The notes below the pieces were generated by a model. That model was given only the letters and a program-made list of their open reading frames with translations, had not been told where the DNA came from and made no database searches. A stretch of DNA of 64,000 bases, from contig NZ_CP098747.1 in NCBI RefSeq assembly GCF_023746535.1, positions 2,502,501 through 2,566,500 of the forward strand. The letters are read 5' to 3'. Origin of the DNA: Sneathiella marina. Its GTDB lineage: Bacteria; Pseudomonadota; Alphaproteobacteria; Sneathiellales; Sneathiellaceae. The number at the start of each line of letters is the position of its first letter. Position 1 is the stretch's first letter. This document shows positions 37,583-45,765 of this stretch, piece by piece. A program made the translations under genes and the position numbers.

Positions 37583-37716
37583 TTTTCACCCGTCATTTCC
37601 TTACATATTTCCGTGGCTGGATTTAACAGCCCAAAATCCTGCAGGTTATCTACCGATTGCCAATATAGATCTGCTTAGGTAAGCTGCCCGACAAATTCAG
37701 GACAAAGGAAACCGTT

Positions 37717-37905
37717 ATGAGACTAATTTTAGCCCTGCTCCTTCCCTTCATTGTGTTCTTCACGATCGGCAGACCTTTTCAAGGTATATTCTGCCTGATT
37801 TTGCAGATAACCCTAATTGGATGGATACCGGCGGCTATTTGGGCTGTTTACGCGCTAAGCCAATATAATACTGACAAGAAAATCGCCGAAGCCCATGGCG
37901 ATTAG
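37717..37905 (+). CDS. YqaE/Pmp3-like small membrane protein
   Basis: A 62-residue protein with two membrane spans (about 2-20 and 25-48) and a short charged tail. The arrangement, with a G-W-I-P-A-x-I-W segment in the second span, matches the UPF0057/Pmp3 family, stress-linked proteolipids affecting membrane potential. AAAGGAAA lies before the ATG. Encoded between the two tRNA genes. Confidence 0.72.
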   Translation: MRLILALLLPFIVFFTIGRPFQGIFCLILQITLIGWIPAAIWAVYALSQYNTDKKIAEAHGD

Positions 37906-37968
37906 CGGCTGACATCAGGAATTACCAACCCGGTTTCCAAATTTTTTTCAGTTTTGTAAAATCAAGGC

Positions 37969-37997
37969 TTGGCAGGCTATCTCGCAATTGCTATAAG
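37969..37997 (+). promoter_or_regulatory. Sigma-70-type promoter of tRNA-Asn
   Basis: TTGGCA at 37969-37974, 17-base spacer, TATAAG at 37992-37997, about 30 bases before the mature tRNA, the same layout as the tRNA-Cys promoter. Confidence 0.75.
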
Positions 37998-38027
37998 CCG
38001 CCATCCCGAATGCGTTCGGGCCACTGG

Positions 38028-38103
38028 TCCCCGATAGCTCAGTTGGTAGAGCAGCTGACTGTTAATCAGCCTGTCGCAGGTTCGAGTCCTGCTCGGGGAG
38101 CCA
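38028..38103 (+). tRNA. tRNA-Asn (GUU)
   Basis: Acceptor TCCCCGA pairs with TCGGGGA, discriminator G, CCA encoded. Anticodon GTT lies in CTGACTGTTAATCAG, the D arm is AGCTCAGTTGGTAGAGC and the T arm is AGGTTCGAGTCCT. A terminator hairpin follows immediately. Confidence 0.97.
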
Positions 38104-38110
38104 ATTCAAA

Positions 38111-38142
38111 AGCCTCTGAAGTAACTTCGGGGGCTTTTTTTT
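38111..38142 (+). terminator. Rho-independent terminator after tRNA-Asn
   Basis: AGCC..GAAGT / ACTTC..GGCT stem with G-U pairs in the middle and a run of eight T, 8 bases after the tRNA 3' end. Confidence 0.85.
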
Positions 38143-38171
38143 CGACATGTCTGTAAAATAGGCCGAAAACC

Positions 38172-38435
38172 ATGAAACCTAGTCTCGCACTTTTCACCCT
38201 GCTTATTCTGGGCGCCTGTAACACGGCCCCGAAATCCCTCGCCGAAAATTGTGCTTACCTTGCCGAAGAGTATCGCGCAAACACCGTCGTCATCACGAAT
38301 AACAGAGGTGGAAACAGGCTGCAGCGGTTTGATGCCAATAGGCTTTACGATTTAAATATTGCCATTAAAAACAATGCGACCTCGGACAAATGTGATGTGT
38401 CGGGCTGGCCCGCGCAGCCGGAACGACCTGTTTAG
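38172..38435 (+). CDS. Small lipoprotein, copy 1 of a tandem family
   Basis: An 87-residue lipoprotein: signal MKPSLALFTLLILGAC, then a mature domain with a C-x-YLAEEY helix, a variable middle and a C-terminal KCDVSGWPAQPERPV. The two following genes share the C-x-L..EY start, an N-rich middle, and the C-x-(T/V)-x-x-W-x-x-QP end, so the three are diverged duplicates. Two Cys in the mature part could form a disulfide in the periplasm. Function unknown. Confidence 0.65.
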   Translation: MKPSLALFTLLILGACNTAPKSLAENCAYLAEEYRANTVVITNNRGGNRLQRFDANRLYDLNIAIKNNATSDKCDVSGWPAQPERPV

Positions 38436-38534
38436 AAACCCGCCCCTATCCGCCATTATTAGTTCCGTTAAATTTGACAGGGAGCATTGCCTGTGATTGT
38501 CTTTTCCCAACTTTGGAGAATAATGAGGCATGGG

Positions 38535-38798
38535 ATGAAAAAGTTGATTTTGTTACCGCTGATAGTTGGATTGGCCGCGTGCAATACAGCGCGGGATGAT
38601 CGGACCTATAGCTGCGAGCAATTACAAATCGAATATAATTCAAAAACCGAAGAGGCCATTCGGAAATATTCCGGCGGTCAAGCATTGAGCGGCGAGGGAA
38701 ATGCACTGCTCGATCAGAATGAACAGACTAAATCACTCGCCGACCGTAAAGGCTGCAAAACCCAGTTCTGGACCGAACAGCCTGAAAGGGTTTTTTAG
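38535..38798 (+). CDS. Small lipoprotein, copy 2 of a tandem family
   Basis: An 87-residue lipoprotein, MKKLILLPLIVGLAAC signal, mature part with RDDRTYSCEQLQIEY, a KYSGGQALSGEGNALLD middle and the GCKTQFWTEQPERVF end. It is closest to copy 3 (same RDDRTYSCEQL block). Start 38535 is chosen by alignment with copy 3; ATG 38523 with GGAG upstream is also possible. Confidence 0.7.
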   Translation: MKKLILLPLIVGLAACNTARDDRTYSCEQLQIEYNSKTEEAIRKYSGGQALSGEGNALLDQNEQTKSLADRKGCKTQFWTEQPERVF

Positions 38799-38925
38799 CC
38801 TTCGGCAGGAAAATCGCCTACAACTGCAACATTGTATCGCAAGGAATTTGGCTGCGACAATTATTTGACAGTCCCATCGGCATATGGTTCCCTTTTAGAC
38901 CACTTTTCTTATTTGAGGGAACATA

Positions 38926-39189
38926 ATGAAAAAGCTGATGATTTTGCCGCTACTCCTGGCTGTTGCCGCCTGCACCACCCCCCGCGATGACCGGACCTAT
39001 AGCTGCGAGCAATTGAGTGCCGAATATGCGGAGAATACGAAATCCGCCATTGGCAAATTTGGTCAGGGAAAGGCGATGTTTGGTGAAGGCAATGGCCTGC
39101 TTGACATGAACGTTGGCGTTAAGGCACGTGCAGACCGCAAAGGCTGCGATACAAAATTATGGCCTGCCCAACCGGATTCCATGTTCTAG
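38926..39189 (+). CDS. Small lipoprotein, copy 3 of a tandem family
   Basis: An 87-residue lipoprotein, signal MKKLMILPLLLAVAAC, with the same RDDRTYSCEQL block, a GKAMFGEGNGLLDMN middle and a GCDTKLWPAQPDSMF end. GAGG precedes the ATG by about 8 bases. Each copy has its own leader of more than 90 bases, so they may be expressed separately. Confidence 0.72.
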   Translation: MKKLMILPLLLAVAACTTPRDDRTYSCEQLSAEYAENTKSAIGKFGQGKAMFGEGNGLLDMNVGVKARADRKGCDTKLWPAQPDSMF

Positions 39190-39224
39190 TATCCGTATGC
39201 CGGAATAACATCCCGGAATAATCA

Positions 39225-39250
39225 GGCGGCCGATGAAGGCATCGGTCGCC
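39225..39250. other. Strong intergenic hairpin
   Basis: GGCG-x-CCGATG pairs with CATCGG-x-CGCC across a 4-base loop. No T run follows on the plus strand, so it is not a textbook terminator; it may mark the 3' end of the lipoprotein transcript. Confidence 0.5.
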
Positions 39251-39322
39251 ATTGACCTTATTCGTGCGATGACTCTAAGGTGATCGGAAGATCTTCCCTC
39301 TTTGCGAACAGGAGACATAAGA

Positions 39323-40168
39323 ATGCCGAAACAGGCACAGCTGGACCATGCGGTCATCAATGTTGGTTTTGACATGGATCAGGCCGCTCAGATTTTTTCA
39401 AACCTCGGATTTCACCTGACGGAGCGCGGATATCATTCCCTCGGGTCCATCAATCATCTGATGATGTTTGGCACCGACTATCTGGAACTGATCGGCCTGC
39501 CGGCGGAAAGTAAAGGGAGCCCCGCCGGGCGGCCGGATATTGCCAATGCTCCGCCAGGGTTGAACGGCCTTGTTTTCAAGACCGACAGCGCGCAAGGTAA
39601 TCTGGATATTCTTGAGACATTGGGCATTGCCGCGGGACCAACCAAATCCTTTACCCGCCCGGTCAGCCTGCCAGACGGTGAGGTAGAGGCCAGCTTCACC
39701 ACGACCCATGTCAAAGGCGGGACATTTCCGGGTGGCCGCGTTTATTTCTGTGAACATCATACGCCTGACGTTGTCTGGCGGCCGGAGTGGCAAGACCATG
39801 CCAACGGCGCCCAGGCCATTACTGATTTTGTTATCGCCTCAACCTCACCCGATCAGGAAGCGGGGAAATTTTCCGCCCTGCTCGAGACTGAAATCAAGCA
39901 GGATGGAGAGGTCAGGACACTCGTAATGGACGGTGCCACTTTGACTATTCTGTCCCCGGAGGCGTACGGGGCAAGGTTCGGTGCCCTCGCCTGTTCCCTC
40001 AATGGCAGAGCGTCAATTTTCGGCGCATTGAAAATTCGCACGCGCAGTCTTGATGCCGTCAGACAGGTTCTGACTGAGCTGAAAACACCCCTCCCCATGG
40101 AGGATAACCAGACCCGTATTCTCATCCATGAGCCGACCTTCGATAGTCTGTTCGAATTCACGGAATAG
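39323..40168 (+). CDS. VOC-family glyoxalase-like protein
   Basis: A 281-residue protein beginning QLDHAVINVG, typical of the vicinal-oxygen-chelate fold with a metal His near residue 8. The later GSINHLMMFGTDYLELIGLP and GRVYFCEHHTPDVVW match the glyoxalase-like (PF13468) group. The substrate is unknown. Start at ATG 39323 with AGGAGA 7 bases upstream. It is followed by a class II aldolase gene 52 bases on, suggesting a small catabolic unit. Confidence 0.8.
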   Translation: MPKQAQLDHAVINVGFDMDQAAQIFSNLGFHLTERGYHSLGSINHLMMFGTDYLELIGLPAESKGSPAGRPDIANAPPGLNGLVFKTDSAQGNLDILETLGIAAGPTKSFTRPVSLPDGEVEASFTTTHVKGGTFPGGRVYFCEHHTPDVVWRPEWQDHANGAQAITDFVIASTSPDQEAGKFSALLETEIKQDGEVRTLVMDGATLTILSPEAYGARFGALACSLNGRASIFGALKIRTRSLDAVRQVLTELKTPLPMEDNQTRILIHEPTFDSLFEFTE

Positions 40169-40220
40169 TCATATTTCACGCCCACATAAAGATCGACCTA
40201 TCTAACCAACGGAGATCATA

Positions 40221-40985
40221 ATGGGAATTCAACAAGCCATCCGCATCAACAGCATGTCCCTTGACGAATGGCAGGCCCGCGTCGACCTGGCTGCCTGCTA
40301 TCGCCTGATCGCCCATTTCGGCATGGATGACCTGATTTACACTCATATCTCCGCCAGGATCCCCGGGCCAGAGGACCATTTTCTGCTCAACCCGTTTGGC
40401 TTGCTGTATGAGGAAGTCACCGCTTCCAATCTGGTTAAGGTGGATTTGAACGGAACGATCATTGATCCGGCGGAAGAGGAGATTAACCCCGCCGGCTTTA
40501 TTATCCATTCCTGCGTGCATGAAGCCCGCACCGATATTGCCTGTGTGATCCATACCCATACGGTTGCCGGTGTGGGGGTTGCCGCGCAAAGTGAGGGGCT
40601 TCTGCCCCTCAGCCAGACAGCCCTGCTCTATACCGGCCTGATCGGATATCATGAGTATGAGGGGCTTGCCCTCAATCCCGAAGAGCAGGCCCGACTGCTC
40701 GCCGATCTGGGAGATGACAAACAAATATTATTCCTGCGCAATCATGGCCTGCTCACCTGCGGGCGCAGTATCCCGGAGGCCTTTATCATGATGTATTACA
40801 TTGAGCAGGCCTGCCGCATGCAAATCGCCGCGCAAGCGGGCAACGGCCTCCATCTGCCGTCAAAGGATGTCCAGGACCTGGCCCATGCGCAAGCCATGAC
40901 CGGCCTCGGCGCCCCCATCGGTTCCCGCGAGTTCGCGGCGCTCAAGCGCCGGCTCGACAGGCTTGGCGCCGACTACGCCCGGTGA
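40221..40985 (+). CDS. Class II aldolase/adducin-family protein
   Basis: A 254-residue protein with the class II aldolase fold: zinc-site His pair in CVIHTHTVAG (about 112-121) and the later His in FLRNHGLLTCG (about 177). THISARIP and the LLNPFGLLYEEVTASNLVKV block are family hallmarks. Members are sugar-phosphate aldolases or decarboxylases; the catalytic class cannot be told here. AACGGAGA precedes the ATG. Confidence 0.88.
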   Translation: MGIQQAIRINSMSLDEWQARVDLAACYRLIAHFGMDDLIYTHISARIPGPEDHFLLNPFGLLYEEVTASNLVKVDLNGTIIDPAEEEINPAGFIIHSCVHEARTDIACVIHTHTVAGVGVAAQSEGLLPLSQTALLYTGLIGYHEYEGLALNPEEQARLLADLGDDKQILFLRNHGLLTCGRSIPEAFIMMYYIEQACRMQIAAQAGNGLHLPSKDVQDLAHAQAMTGLGAPIGSREFAALKRRLDRLGADYAR

Positions 40986-41071
40986 TATGATCGCCCTTCA
41001 CTAGAATCCGGGACGGCCCGAGCAGGCGCTTGTCATGTCCTGTTGGGGGGCTTGAAATTTTACGCAGATCC

Positions 41072-42208
41072 ATGACGTCCCGATTGAGAGACTTTGCCCA
41101 TGGGACGACAACGCCGCTGGCCTCCATCTTCGGCAGCGGCTTTTTGGTTATCGTCGCCGTTCTCGCTGATTCTGTCGGTCCCTACGCCCTGCCCGCCATG
41201 GCCGGAATCTGTCTTGTCGCTTACGGCGTTGGCGCCATTATCCGCTTCAATATCCGGCATGCGGAACCGGTGCTGGACGCCGGAAACGCCACCGGCCTGA
41301 CATCCATATTCGAGCGTATCGCCGATATTGCCCTGGTGCCCGCCTATATCATTTCCGTCACCCTTTATATTCGCATTCTGGCTTCCTACGGCCTGGGCTT
41401 TCTGGGCAGTAACACGGAGTATAACCAGCGGGCCCTGACCACCGCTATTATCCTGTTTATCCTCTTTATCGGCGTCACCAAGGGCCTGCGCGTGCTGGAG
41501 GGACTGGAACGCTGGGCCCTGATCACCACCATGGCCATCATAGCCCTGATGATCGCCGCCTTTTTTGTCCATGATATGGGCGTGCTGGTCACGGGTGAGC
41601 TGACCCTGCCCGACCTCACGGACCCGTCATTATGGCAGATCGTCACCGTCTTGGGCGGGACCTTGATCGTCGTCCAGGGGTTTGAGACGACCCGCTATCT
41701 GGGCGACGAGTTTGACGCCCCGACCCGCATCAAGGCCAGCCGCAATGCGCAATTCCTGTCAACCGGGGTTTACATCCTGTTTGTTGCCCTGGCGACACCC
41801 ATTATGTATACCTTGCCCGACGACGTGGCGGATAACGCCCTGATGGATCTGGCCGGGACCGTCGCCGTCTGGTTGCCCCTGCCGCTGGTGATCGCGGCAA
41901 TTTTCAGCCAGTTCAGCGCCGCCACCGCCGATACCATCGGCGCGTCGGGCAATATGCTGGAATTCACCCGCCACAGGATCCCGGTCCGCCTCACCTATCT
42001 GATCATCTGCGGCTTTGCCGTGCTTCTCACCTGGTCCGCGGATACCTTTGAAATCCTCACCCTGGCCTCGCGCGCCTTCGCCTTTTACTACTTTATGCAA
42101 TGCCTTGTGGCGTTCAGCGTGGCACAGACGAACAAACAGCGGATCCTGTTCCTGCTGGCCGCCGCCGGATTGCTCTTTATCACGATTTTCGCCGTGCCCG
42201 TGGGTTAG
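41072..42208 (+). CDS. APC-like membrane permease
   Basis: A 378-residue polytopic protein with about 10-11 membrane spans. The first helix break TTTPLASIFGSGFLVIVAV resembles amino-acid/polyamine (APC) carriers, and FETTRYLGDEFDAPTRI matches the conserved loop after span 6. Substrate unknown. I start at ATG 41072; the open frame begins at 41030 but the added residues look non-coding. It ends 4 bases before the convergent panE stop. Confidence 0.7.
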   Translation: MTSRLRDFAHGTTTPLASIFGSGFLVIVAVLADSVGPYALPAMAGICLVAYGVGAIIRFNIRHAEPVLDAGNATGLTSIFERIADIALVPAYIISVTLYIRILASYGLGFLGSNTEYNQRALTTAIILFILFIGVTKGLRVLEGLERWALITTMAIIALMIAAFFVHDMGVLVTGELTLPDLTDPSLWQIVTVLGGTLIVVQGFETTRYLGDEFDAPTRIKASRNAQFLSTGVYILFVALATPIMYTLPDDVADNALMDLAGTVAVWLPLPLVIAAIFSQFSAATADTIGASGNMLEFTRHRIPVRLTYLIICGFAVLLTWSADTFEILTLASRAFAFYYFMQCLVAFSVAQTNKQRILFLLAAAGLLFITIFAVPVG

Positions 42209-42212
42209 GGTT

Positions 42213-43154
42213 TCAACCCTGATCCGGCGCCTTGCCATCGCGGTAGGGGGTCAGCAGGGCGTAGCACATATCATGGATCGGGGTTGGTACGCCAAGACGT
42301 TTTCCTTCCGTGCAAAGCCAGCCCACCGTGCTGTCAATTTCCAGCGGCTTGCCGCGCTCCAGGTCCTCCAGCATGGAGGCCCGGGTGCCGGGATCCGCAT
42401 GGGTCTGGCAAAATGCCACTTGCTTTTGTGCTATATCGCTGGAAATGGCCACACCTTTGCGCATGCCGACGGCGCAGACTTCCAGCATGGCCTGCAGGAA
42501 TAATTCCTGCATTTCCGGATTAACGATCCATTGGCCCACTGACATCCGGGTCAGGCAGCCGATAATATGAAACGGCGCCAGCACGACAAATTTTTCCCAG
42601 ACTGCCGGCAGTGGCTCGTCCAGCGCTTTCAGCTCCAGCCCGACCGCCTGCAGGGCCGCGGCCAGTTCATGATGCAAGGTCATATCCCGCGGCGTATAGG
42701 GGCCGAACACCGATCGCGTCACCTTGCCCGTATGCCGCAGCTGGCCCGGCGCATCAATAACCGCCGGAATATAGGTAATCCCGGCCGATACCCGATGCTC
42801 GCCGAACAGCTCCACCAGCAGTTCAACCCCGGACAGGCCATTTTGAAAGCTGATAATCTCCGTCTCCGGCCCGATCATCGGCCACATATCCTCGGCGGCC
42901 TTGGCCGTGTCCTGTCCCTTCACCGTGAAGACAACCGCATCCATCAAACCCAGCGCTTCCGCCTTGTCGGAAACGCCCTCGAATTTCACCGTGATATCGC
43001 CCGTATCGGAATGGATTGACACTCCCTCCGATGCCAGCACCTCAAGGTTTTTGCCCCGGGCCAGGACATATACGTCATACCCGGCGGATACCAGTTTCGC
43101 CCCAAAGAAGCCGCCAATGGCGCCCGCGCCCACAATCCCGATTTTTTTTGCCAT
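42213..43154 (-). CDS. panE: 2-dehydropantoate 2-reductase family protein
   Basis: A 313-residue NADPH-dependent reductase: KIGIVGAGAIGGFFGAKL Rossmann start, VFTVKGQDT, and SFQNGLSGVELLVELFG. ApbA/PanE enzymes make pantoate for CoA, but the family also includes other ketoacid reductases, so the symbol is tentative. The start at 43154 removes 31 non-conserved residues of the open frame and leaves one base between it and the upstream GFA gene's stop, so the two are likely co-transcribed. Confidence 0.82.
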   Translation of the reverse strand: MAKKIGIVGAGAIGGFFGAKLVSAGYDVYVLARGKNLEVLASEGVSIHSDTGDITVKFEGVSDKAEALGLMDAVVFTVKGQDTAKAAEDMWPMIGPETEIISFQNGLSGVELLVELFGEHRVSAGITYIPAVIDAPGQLRHTGKVTRSVFGPYTPRDMTLHHELAAALQAVGLELKALDEPLPAVWEKFVVLAPFHIIGCLTRMSVGQWIVNPEMQELFLQAMLEVCAVGMRKGVAISSDIAQKQVAFCQTHADPGTRASMLEDLERGKPLEIDSTVGWLCTEGKRLGVPTPIHDMCYALLTPYRDGKAPDQG

Positions 43155-43155
43155 C

Positions 43156-43626
43156 TCACGCAGACTCCACAGCACGGCGGCGGGCATAATTCTCAGCCGG
43201 CCACAACGCTTCCTGATCATAGTAAATATCAAACACCGCCGCCTCATTGCTCAAATCAACCCAGGGCAGCTTGGACCGGGTGAAGATATGAACATCCGGC
43301 GGCATTCGCGATGGCTCCTCCAGGGTCCCGACACGGAGATAGCGCAGGGCCGGCTTGCGGCCATAGTCACTCCACATCGCCGTCTGGCAATTGCTGCAAT
43401 GATAGATATCATGGGGCCCGCCGCTTTGGGTCGGCACGGAGACGGGAGTCAGATCACCGCTTTTTATCTGAATATGCGCCGTCTCGATCAACGCGTTCAT
43501 GACAAAGGCGCTGCCGGTCAATCGCTGGCATTCCGTGCAATGACAACAATGCACGAACATTGGCGGCGCCGTCATTTCATATTGTACTGCACCGCAAGCG
43601 CAGCTTCCTGGATAGGTCTCGGACAT
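43156..43626 (-). CDS. GFA/CENP-V-type zinc protein
   Basis: A 156-residue protein of the glutathione-dependent formaldehyde-activating (GFA) family. Zinc cysteines are seen in CACGAVQY, HCCHCTECQRLTGS and YHCSNCQTAMWS. Most members are not proven to act on formaldehyde. ATG has AGGAGAT just upstream. Confidence 0.88.
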   Translation of the reverse strand: MSETYPGSCACGAVQYEMTAPPMFVHCCHCTECQRLTGSAFVMNALIETAHIQIKSGDLTPVSVPTQSGGPHDIYHCSNCQTAMWSDYGRKPALRYLRVGTLEEPSRMPPDVHIFTRSKLPWVDLSNEAAVFDIYYDQEALWPAENYARRRAVESA

Positions 43627-43705
43627 TGTGGATCTCCTGATACGGGTGGCTACGGTAGGAAATTATCCCGCCAACGGCAAGCGTCAAAACCGGCCAGGCC
43701 TGGAA

Positions 43706-44431
43706 TCAGGCCGGATCAACAATAACAACACCAAGAGATGTCCGATAAAGAAAGGACACAAAGGTGATCGTCACCGCCAGAACAAACGGGGCAATCACAA
43801 AGCTGGACGTCACGAAAAGGACCATATCCCCGAGATCCGGATGCCGGAGGGCAATCACTATACCGGGCAGATAAAGCAGAACTGAAATCCCGACAATGGC
43901 GACAAGACCCAGAAAAATTGTCCCGATCAACGGAACAAGGATGTCCAGGATACGCCGGACAAAGAGACCAATCTGAAGCGGCTGATCAAGGGCAATGGCG
44001 GGAAACAGGAAGATAAAGGGCAGAAAGCAAAGATAGACCGCGGCAATGATCACGAACACGGAGCTGACCGATTTAACGCCAACCGCACTGACAAGACTGC
44101 CCCCCAGAAGATAACTGATCACGACAAACCCCAGAAGCGCGGCGGCAAATTTTATTTCGCGAAGCCCGAAGGCAAGGCCAAATCCCATCTCCCCCCGCAA
44201 ATCGGGGCGCAGGACATATCGATGCCAGAAAACGGCGAAAATCGCGTAAATAAGTTCCTTCATCACCAGCGAGAAATATTCGGCGGCCGCGAGAAGACTG
44301 CTTTCCAGATAGGTCATGATGCCGGTAAGCAAAATGACCGGCACCGCTCTGATCAGGCAGGGCCAGCGGTGCGCCAGCACAAAGCGGAACGCATCGAATA
44401 AACAAATAGTGGGCCTCACCTCGCCGATCAT
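43706..44431 (-). CDS. Polytopic membrane protein of unknown function
   Basis: A 241-residue protein with about six hydrophobic segments (30-48, 57-78, 95-120, 125-148, 165-195, 208-232). No catalytic motif is seen. GGAGACAGG precedes the ATG. It lies between the GFA gene and the Sel1 lipoprotein, all on the minus strand. Confidence 0.6.
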   Translation of the reverse strand: MIGEVRPTICLFDAFRFVLAHRWPCLIRAVPVILLTGIMTYLESSLLAAAEYFSLVMKELIYAIFAVFWHRYVLRPDLRGEMGFGLAFGLREIKFAAALLGFVVISYLLGGSLVSAVGVKSVSSVFVIIAAVYLCFLPFIFLFPAIALDQPLQIGLFVRRILDILVPLIGTIFLGLVAIVGISVLLYLPGIVIALRHPDLGDMVLFVTSSFVIAPFVLAVTITFVSFLYRTSLGVVIVDPA

Positions 44432-44515
44432 CCTGTCTCCTTCACGTGGAAAATAGGCGACAGAGACTAAAGTTCGGTTAATTCGCGGTTCTCGGTAAAT
44501 CCAAGGGCATCCAAA

Positions 44516-45433
44516 CTAGCATTCTTTGATACTAAGCCTGGATTCCAATGAGGCTTCACAATGCTTTTTCTTGTAATATTCAGCCTTTTCAACATCACTG
44601 GCCACCCCGCCATGGCCGATGTAGTAAATATTGGAAAGAACAAGGCAACTCTTGTCATAATTTGCCTCACACCCGGCATTCAGATATGCCAGTGACTTAT
44701 TTTGATCTCCCTTATTTTTTCGGGTCGGGAGCAACATTAACCCCAATTTATGACAGGCTTCGCCGACGTTCCCCCCAAGGCAGGCACGATCAAAAAAGAA
44801 GGCGGCTTTGGGTAAATTCTCGCGCGTGTCCTTGCCTTTTAAATACCTGTCACCTTGAACCTTACAGCTCTCATAATCTCCTTCATAACACTGATATTCA
44901 AATTCAGATTCATACAAAGATCTACTCGTATCCCTGCCCGCCGCGACGTCATCAAACAGCCGTTTTCCCTTGCAGCCGTCTTCGTCTCCGCGAAGGCAGG
45001 CCGTGTTATAGAGAGCTTGGGCTTTTTCAATATCCTCAGGCGTCGGGTCTTTACGGAGCATATGTAACTTCGCGGCCGAGTTACATCCACGGGTGATGCC
45101 GCCGCTACAGGCTTTTTCATGGTAAAAAATCGATTTATCTACGTCTTTTGGGATTTCGAAAATCCCGGAATAAAAGAGCGCCGCATACATGCAGGCTTCA
45201 TTTTGATTGAGGCCACAGGCTTTGATGGACAGGGCCAGGGCTTTTTCATGGTCTTCTTCTACACCCCTCCCTCTGGCATAGCTCCCCGATAACACATGAC
45301 AGGCATATCCATCCCCGGCATCGCATTTCACCGTATTGTCACGGATAGGATTGGCAACATTGCTAACAGTATTTGTCGTGACACAAGATGCCAACAAGAT
45401 CGTAAAAAGAACACAAAGAAAAAACCGCAACAC
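44516..45433 (-). CDS. Sel1-repeat, cysteine-rich lipoprotein
   Basis: A 305-residue secreted protein: lipoprotein signal ending LLASC, then about six Sel1-like alpha/alpha repeats with cysteine pairs (for example AGDGYACHVLSGSYARGRGV and GGNVGEACHKLGLML), the pattern of Helicobacter-type cysteine-rich Sel1 proteins where each repeat has a disulfide. Start is GTG 45433 with GGGAG 6 bases upstream. A sigma-70-like promoter lies at 45470-45498, and two three-unit arrays lie further upstream. A protein-protein scaffold in the envelope is inferred. Confidence 0.8.
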   Translation of the reverse strand: MLRFFLCVLFTILLASCVTTNTVSNVANPIRDNTVKCDAGDGYACHVLSGSYARGRGVEEDHEKALALSIKACGLNQNEACMYAALFYSGIFEIPKDVDKSIFYHEKACSGGITRGCNSAAKLHMLRKDPTPEDIEKAQALYNTACLRGDEDGCKGKRLFDDVAAGRDTSRSLYESEFEYQCYEGDYESCKVQGDRYLKGKDTRENLPKAAFFFDRACLGGNVGEACHKLGLMLLPTRKNKGDQNKSLAYLNAGCEANYDKSCLVLSNIYYIGHGGVASDVEKAEYYKKKHCEASLESRLSIKEC

Positions 45434-45469
45434 GAAAAACTCCCAATCACAAATACTATTTTTAAGAGT

Positions 45470-45498
45470 ATAATAGGAAATTTTAAGGACAAGCTCAA
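45470..45498 (-). promoter_or_regulatory. Candidate promoter of the Sel1 lipoprotein gene
   Basis: On the minus strand TTGAGC (45498-45493), 17-base spacer, TATTAT (45475-45470), about 37 bases upstream of the GTG start. Confidence 0.55.
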
Positions 45499-45573
45499 GC
45501 GCAAAATACGCTGTCTGAAATGTTGAAAATAATCAGATTTTGGTGGAATGCAGGATGGTGATTGTCAGAAGTT

Positions 45574-45608
45574 ATGGTTAATAAACATAGTTAATTTTTA
45601 TGGTTAAT
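45574..45608 (+). repeat. 13-bp-period nonamer array A
   Basis: ATGGTTAAT (45574-45582), ATAGTTAAT (45587-45595), ATGGTTAAT (45600-45608): three units exactly 13 bases apart. It lies 76 bases upstream of the Sel1 gene's candidate -35 box. The complementary core TTAACCAT resembles the CtrA half-site. Confidence 0.8.
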
Positions 45609-45665
45609 TATTTAGTCTTACAGCTTAAAAACGGTAATAAGGGCTCCAAAATTTGCCAAAAAAAT

Positions 45666-45700
45666 ATGGTTAATAATTATAGTTAATTATTATGGTTAAT
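45666..45700 (+). repeat. 13-bp-period nonamer array B
   Basis: ATGGTTAAT (45666-45674), ATAGTTAAT (45679-45687), ATGGTTAAT (45692-45700): the same unit order and period as array A, 92 bases away. It sits between array A and the terminator of the VPLPA-CTERM gene 2. Confidence 0.8.
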
Positions 45701-45713
45701 TTTCGTTTACCAT

Positions 45714-45742
45714 AAAAAAACGGCGACCCGAAAGCCGCCGTC
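45714..45742 (-). terminator. Rho-independent terminator of VPLPA-CTERM gene 2
   Basis: On the minus strand ACGGCGGC..GTCGCCGT stem followed by seven T, about 25 bases after the stop at 45766. Confidence 0.85.
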
Positions 45743-45765
45743 TTGTTGTCCCTATGATCGCCCTG

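Noticed and set aside
37445-37678. 77-residue frame across the tRNA-Cys gene
   Set aside because: Runs through the tRNA and its promoter; translation of a structural RNA gene is not credible.
37509-38103. tRNA genes as the attachment site of the prophage
   Set aside because: They are about 10 kb from the prophage with host genes between, and no duplicated tRNA 3' end is seen.
41060-42238. Long minus-strand frames opposite the APC-like permease
   Set aside because: Shadows of GC-rich coding sequence; the plus strand encodes a clear multi-span protein.
45574-45700. CRISPR-like spaced repeats
   Set aside because: Units are nine bases with 4-base gaps, far too short for CRISPR repeats and spacers.
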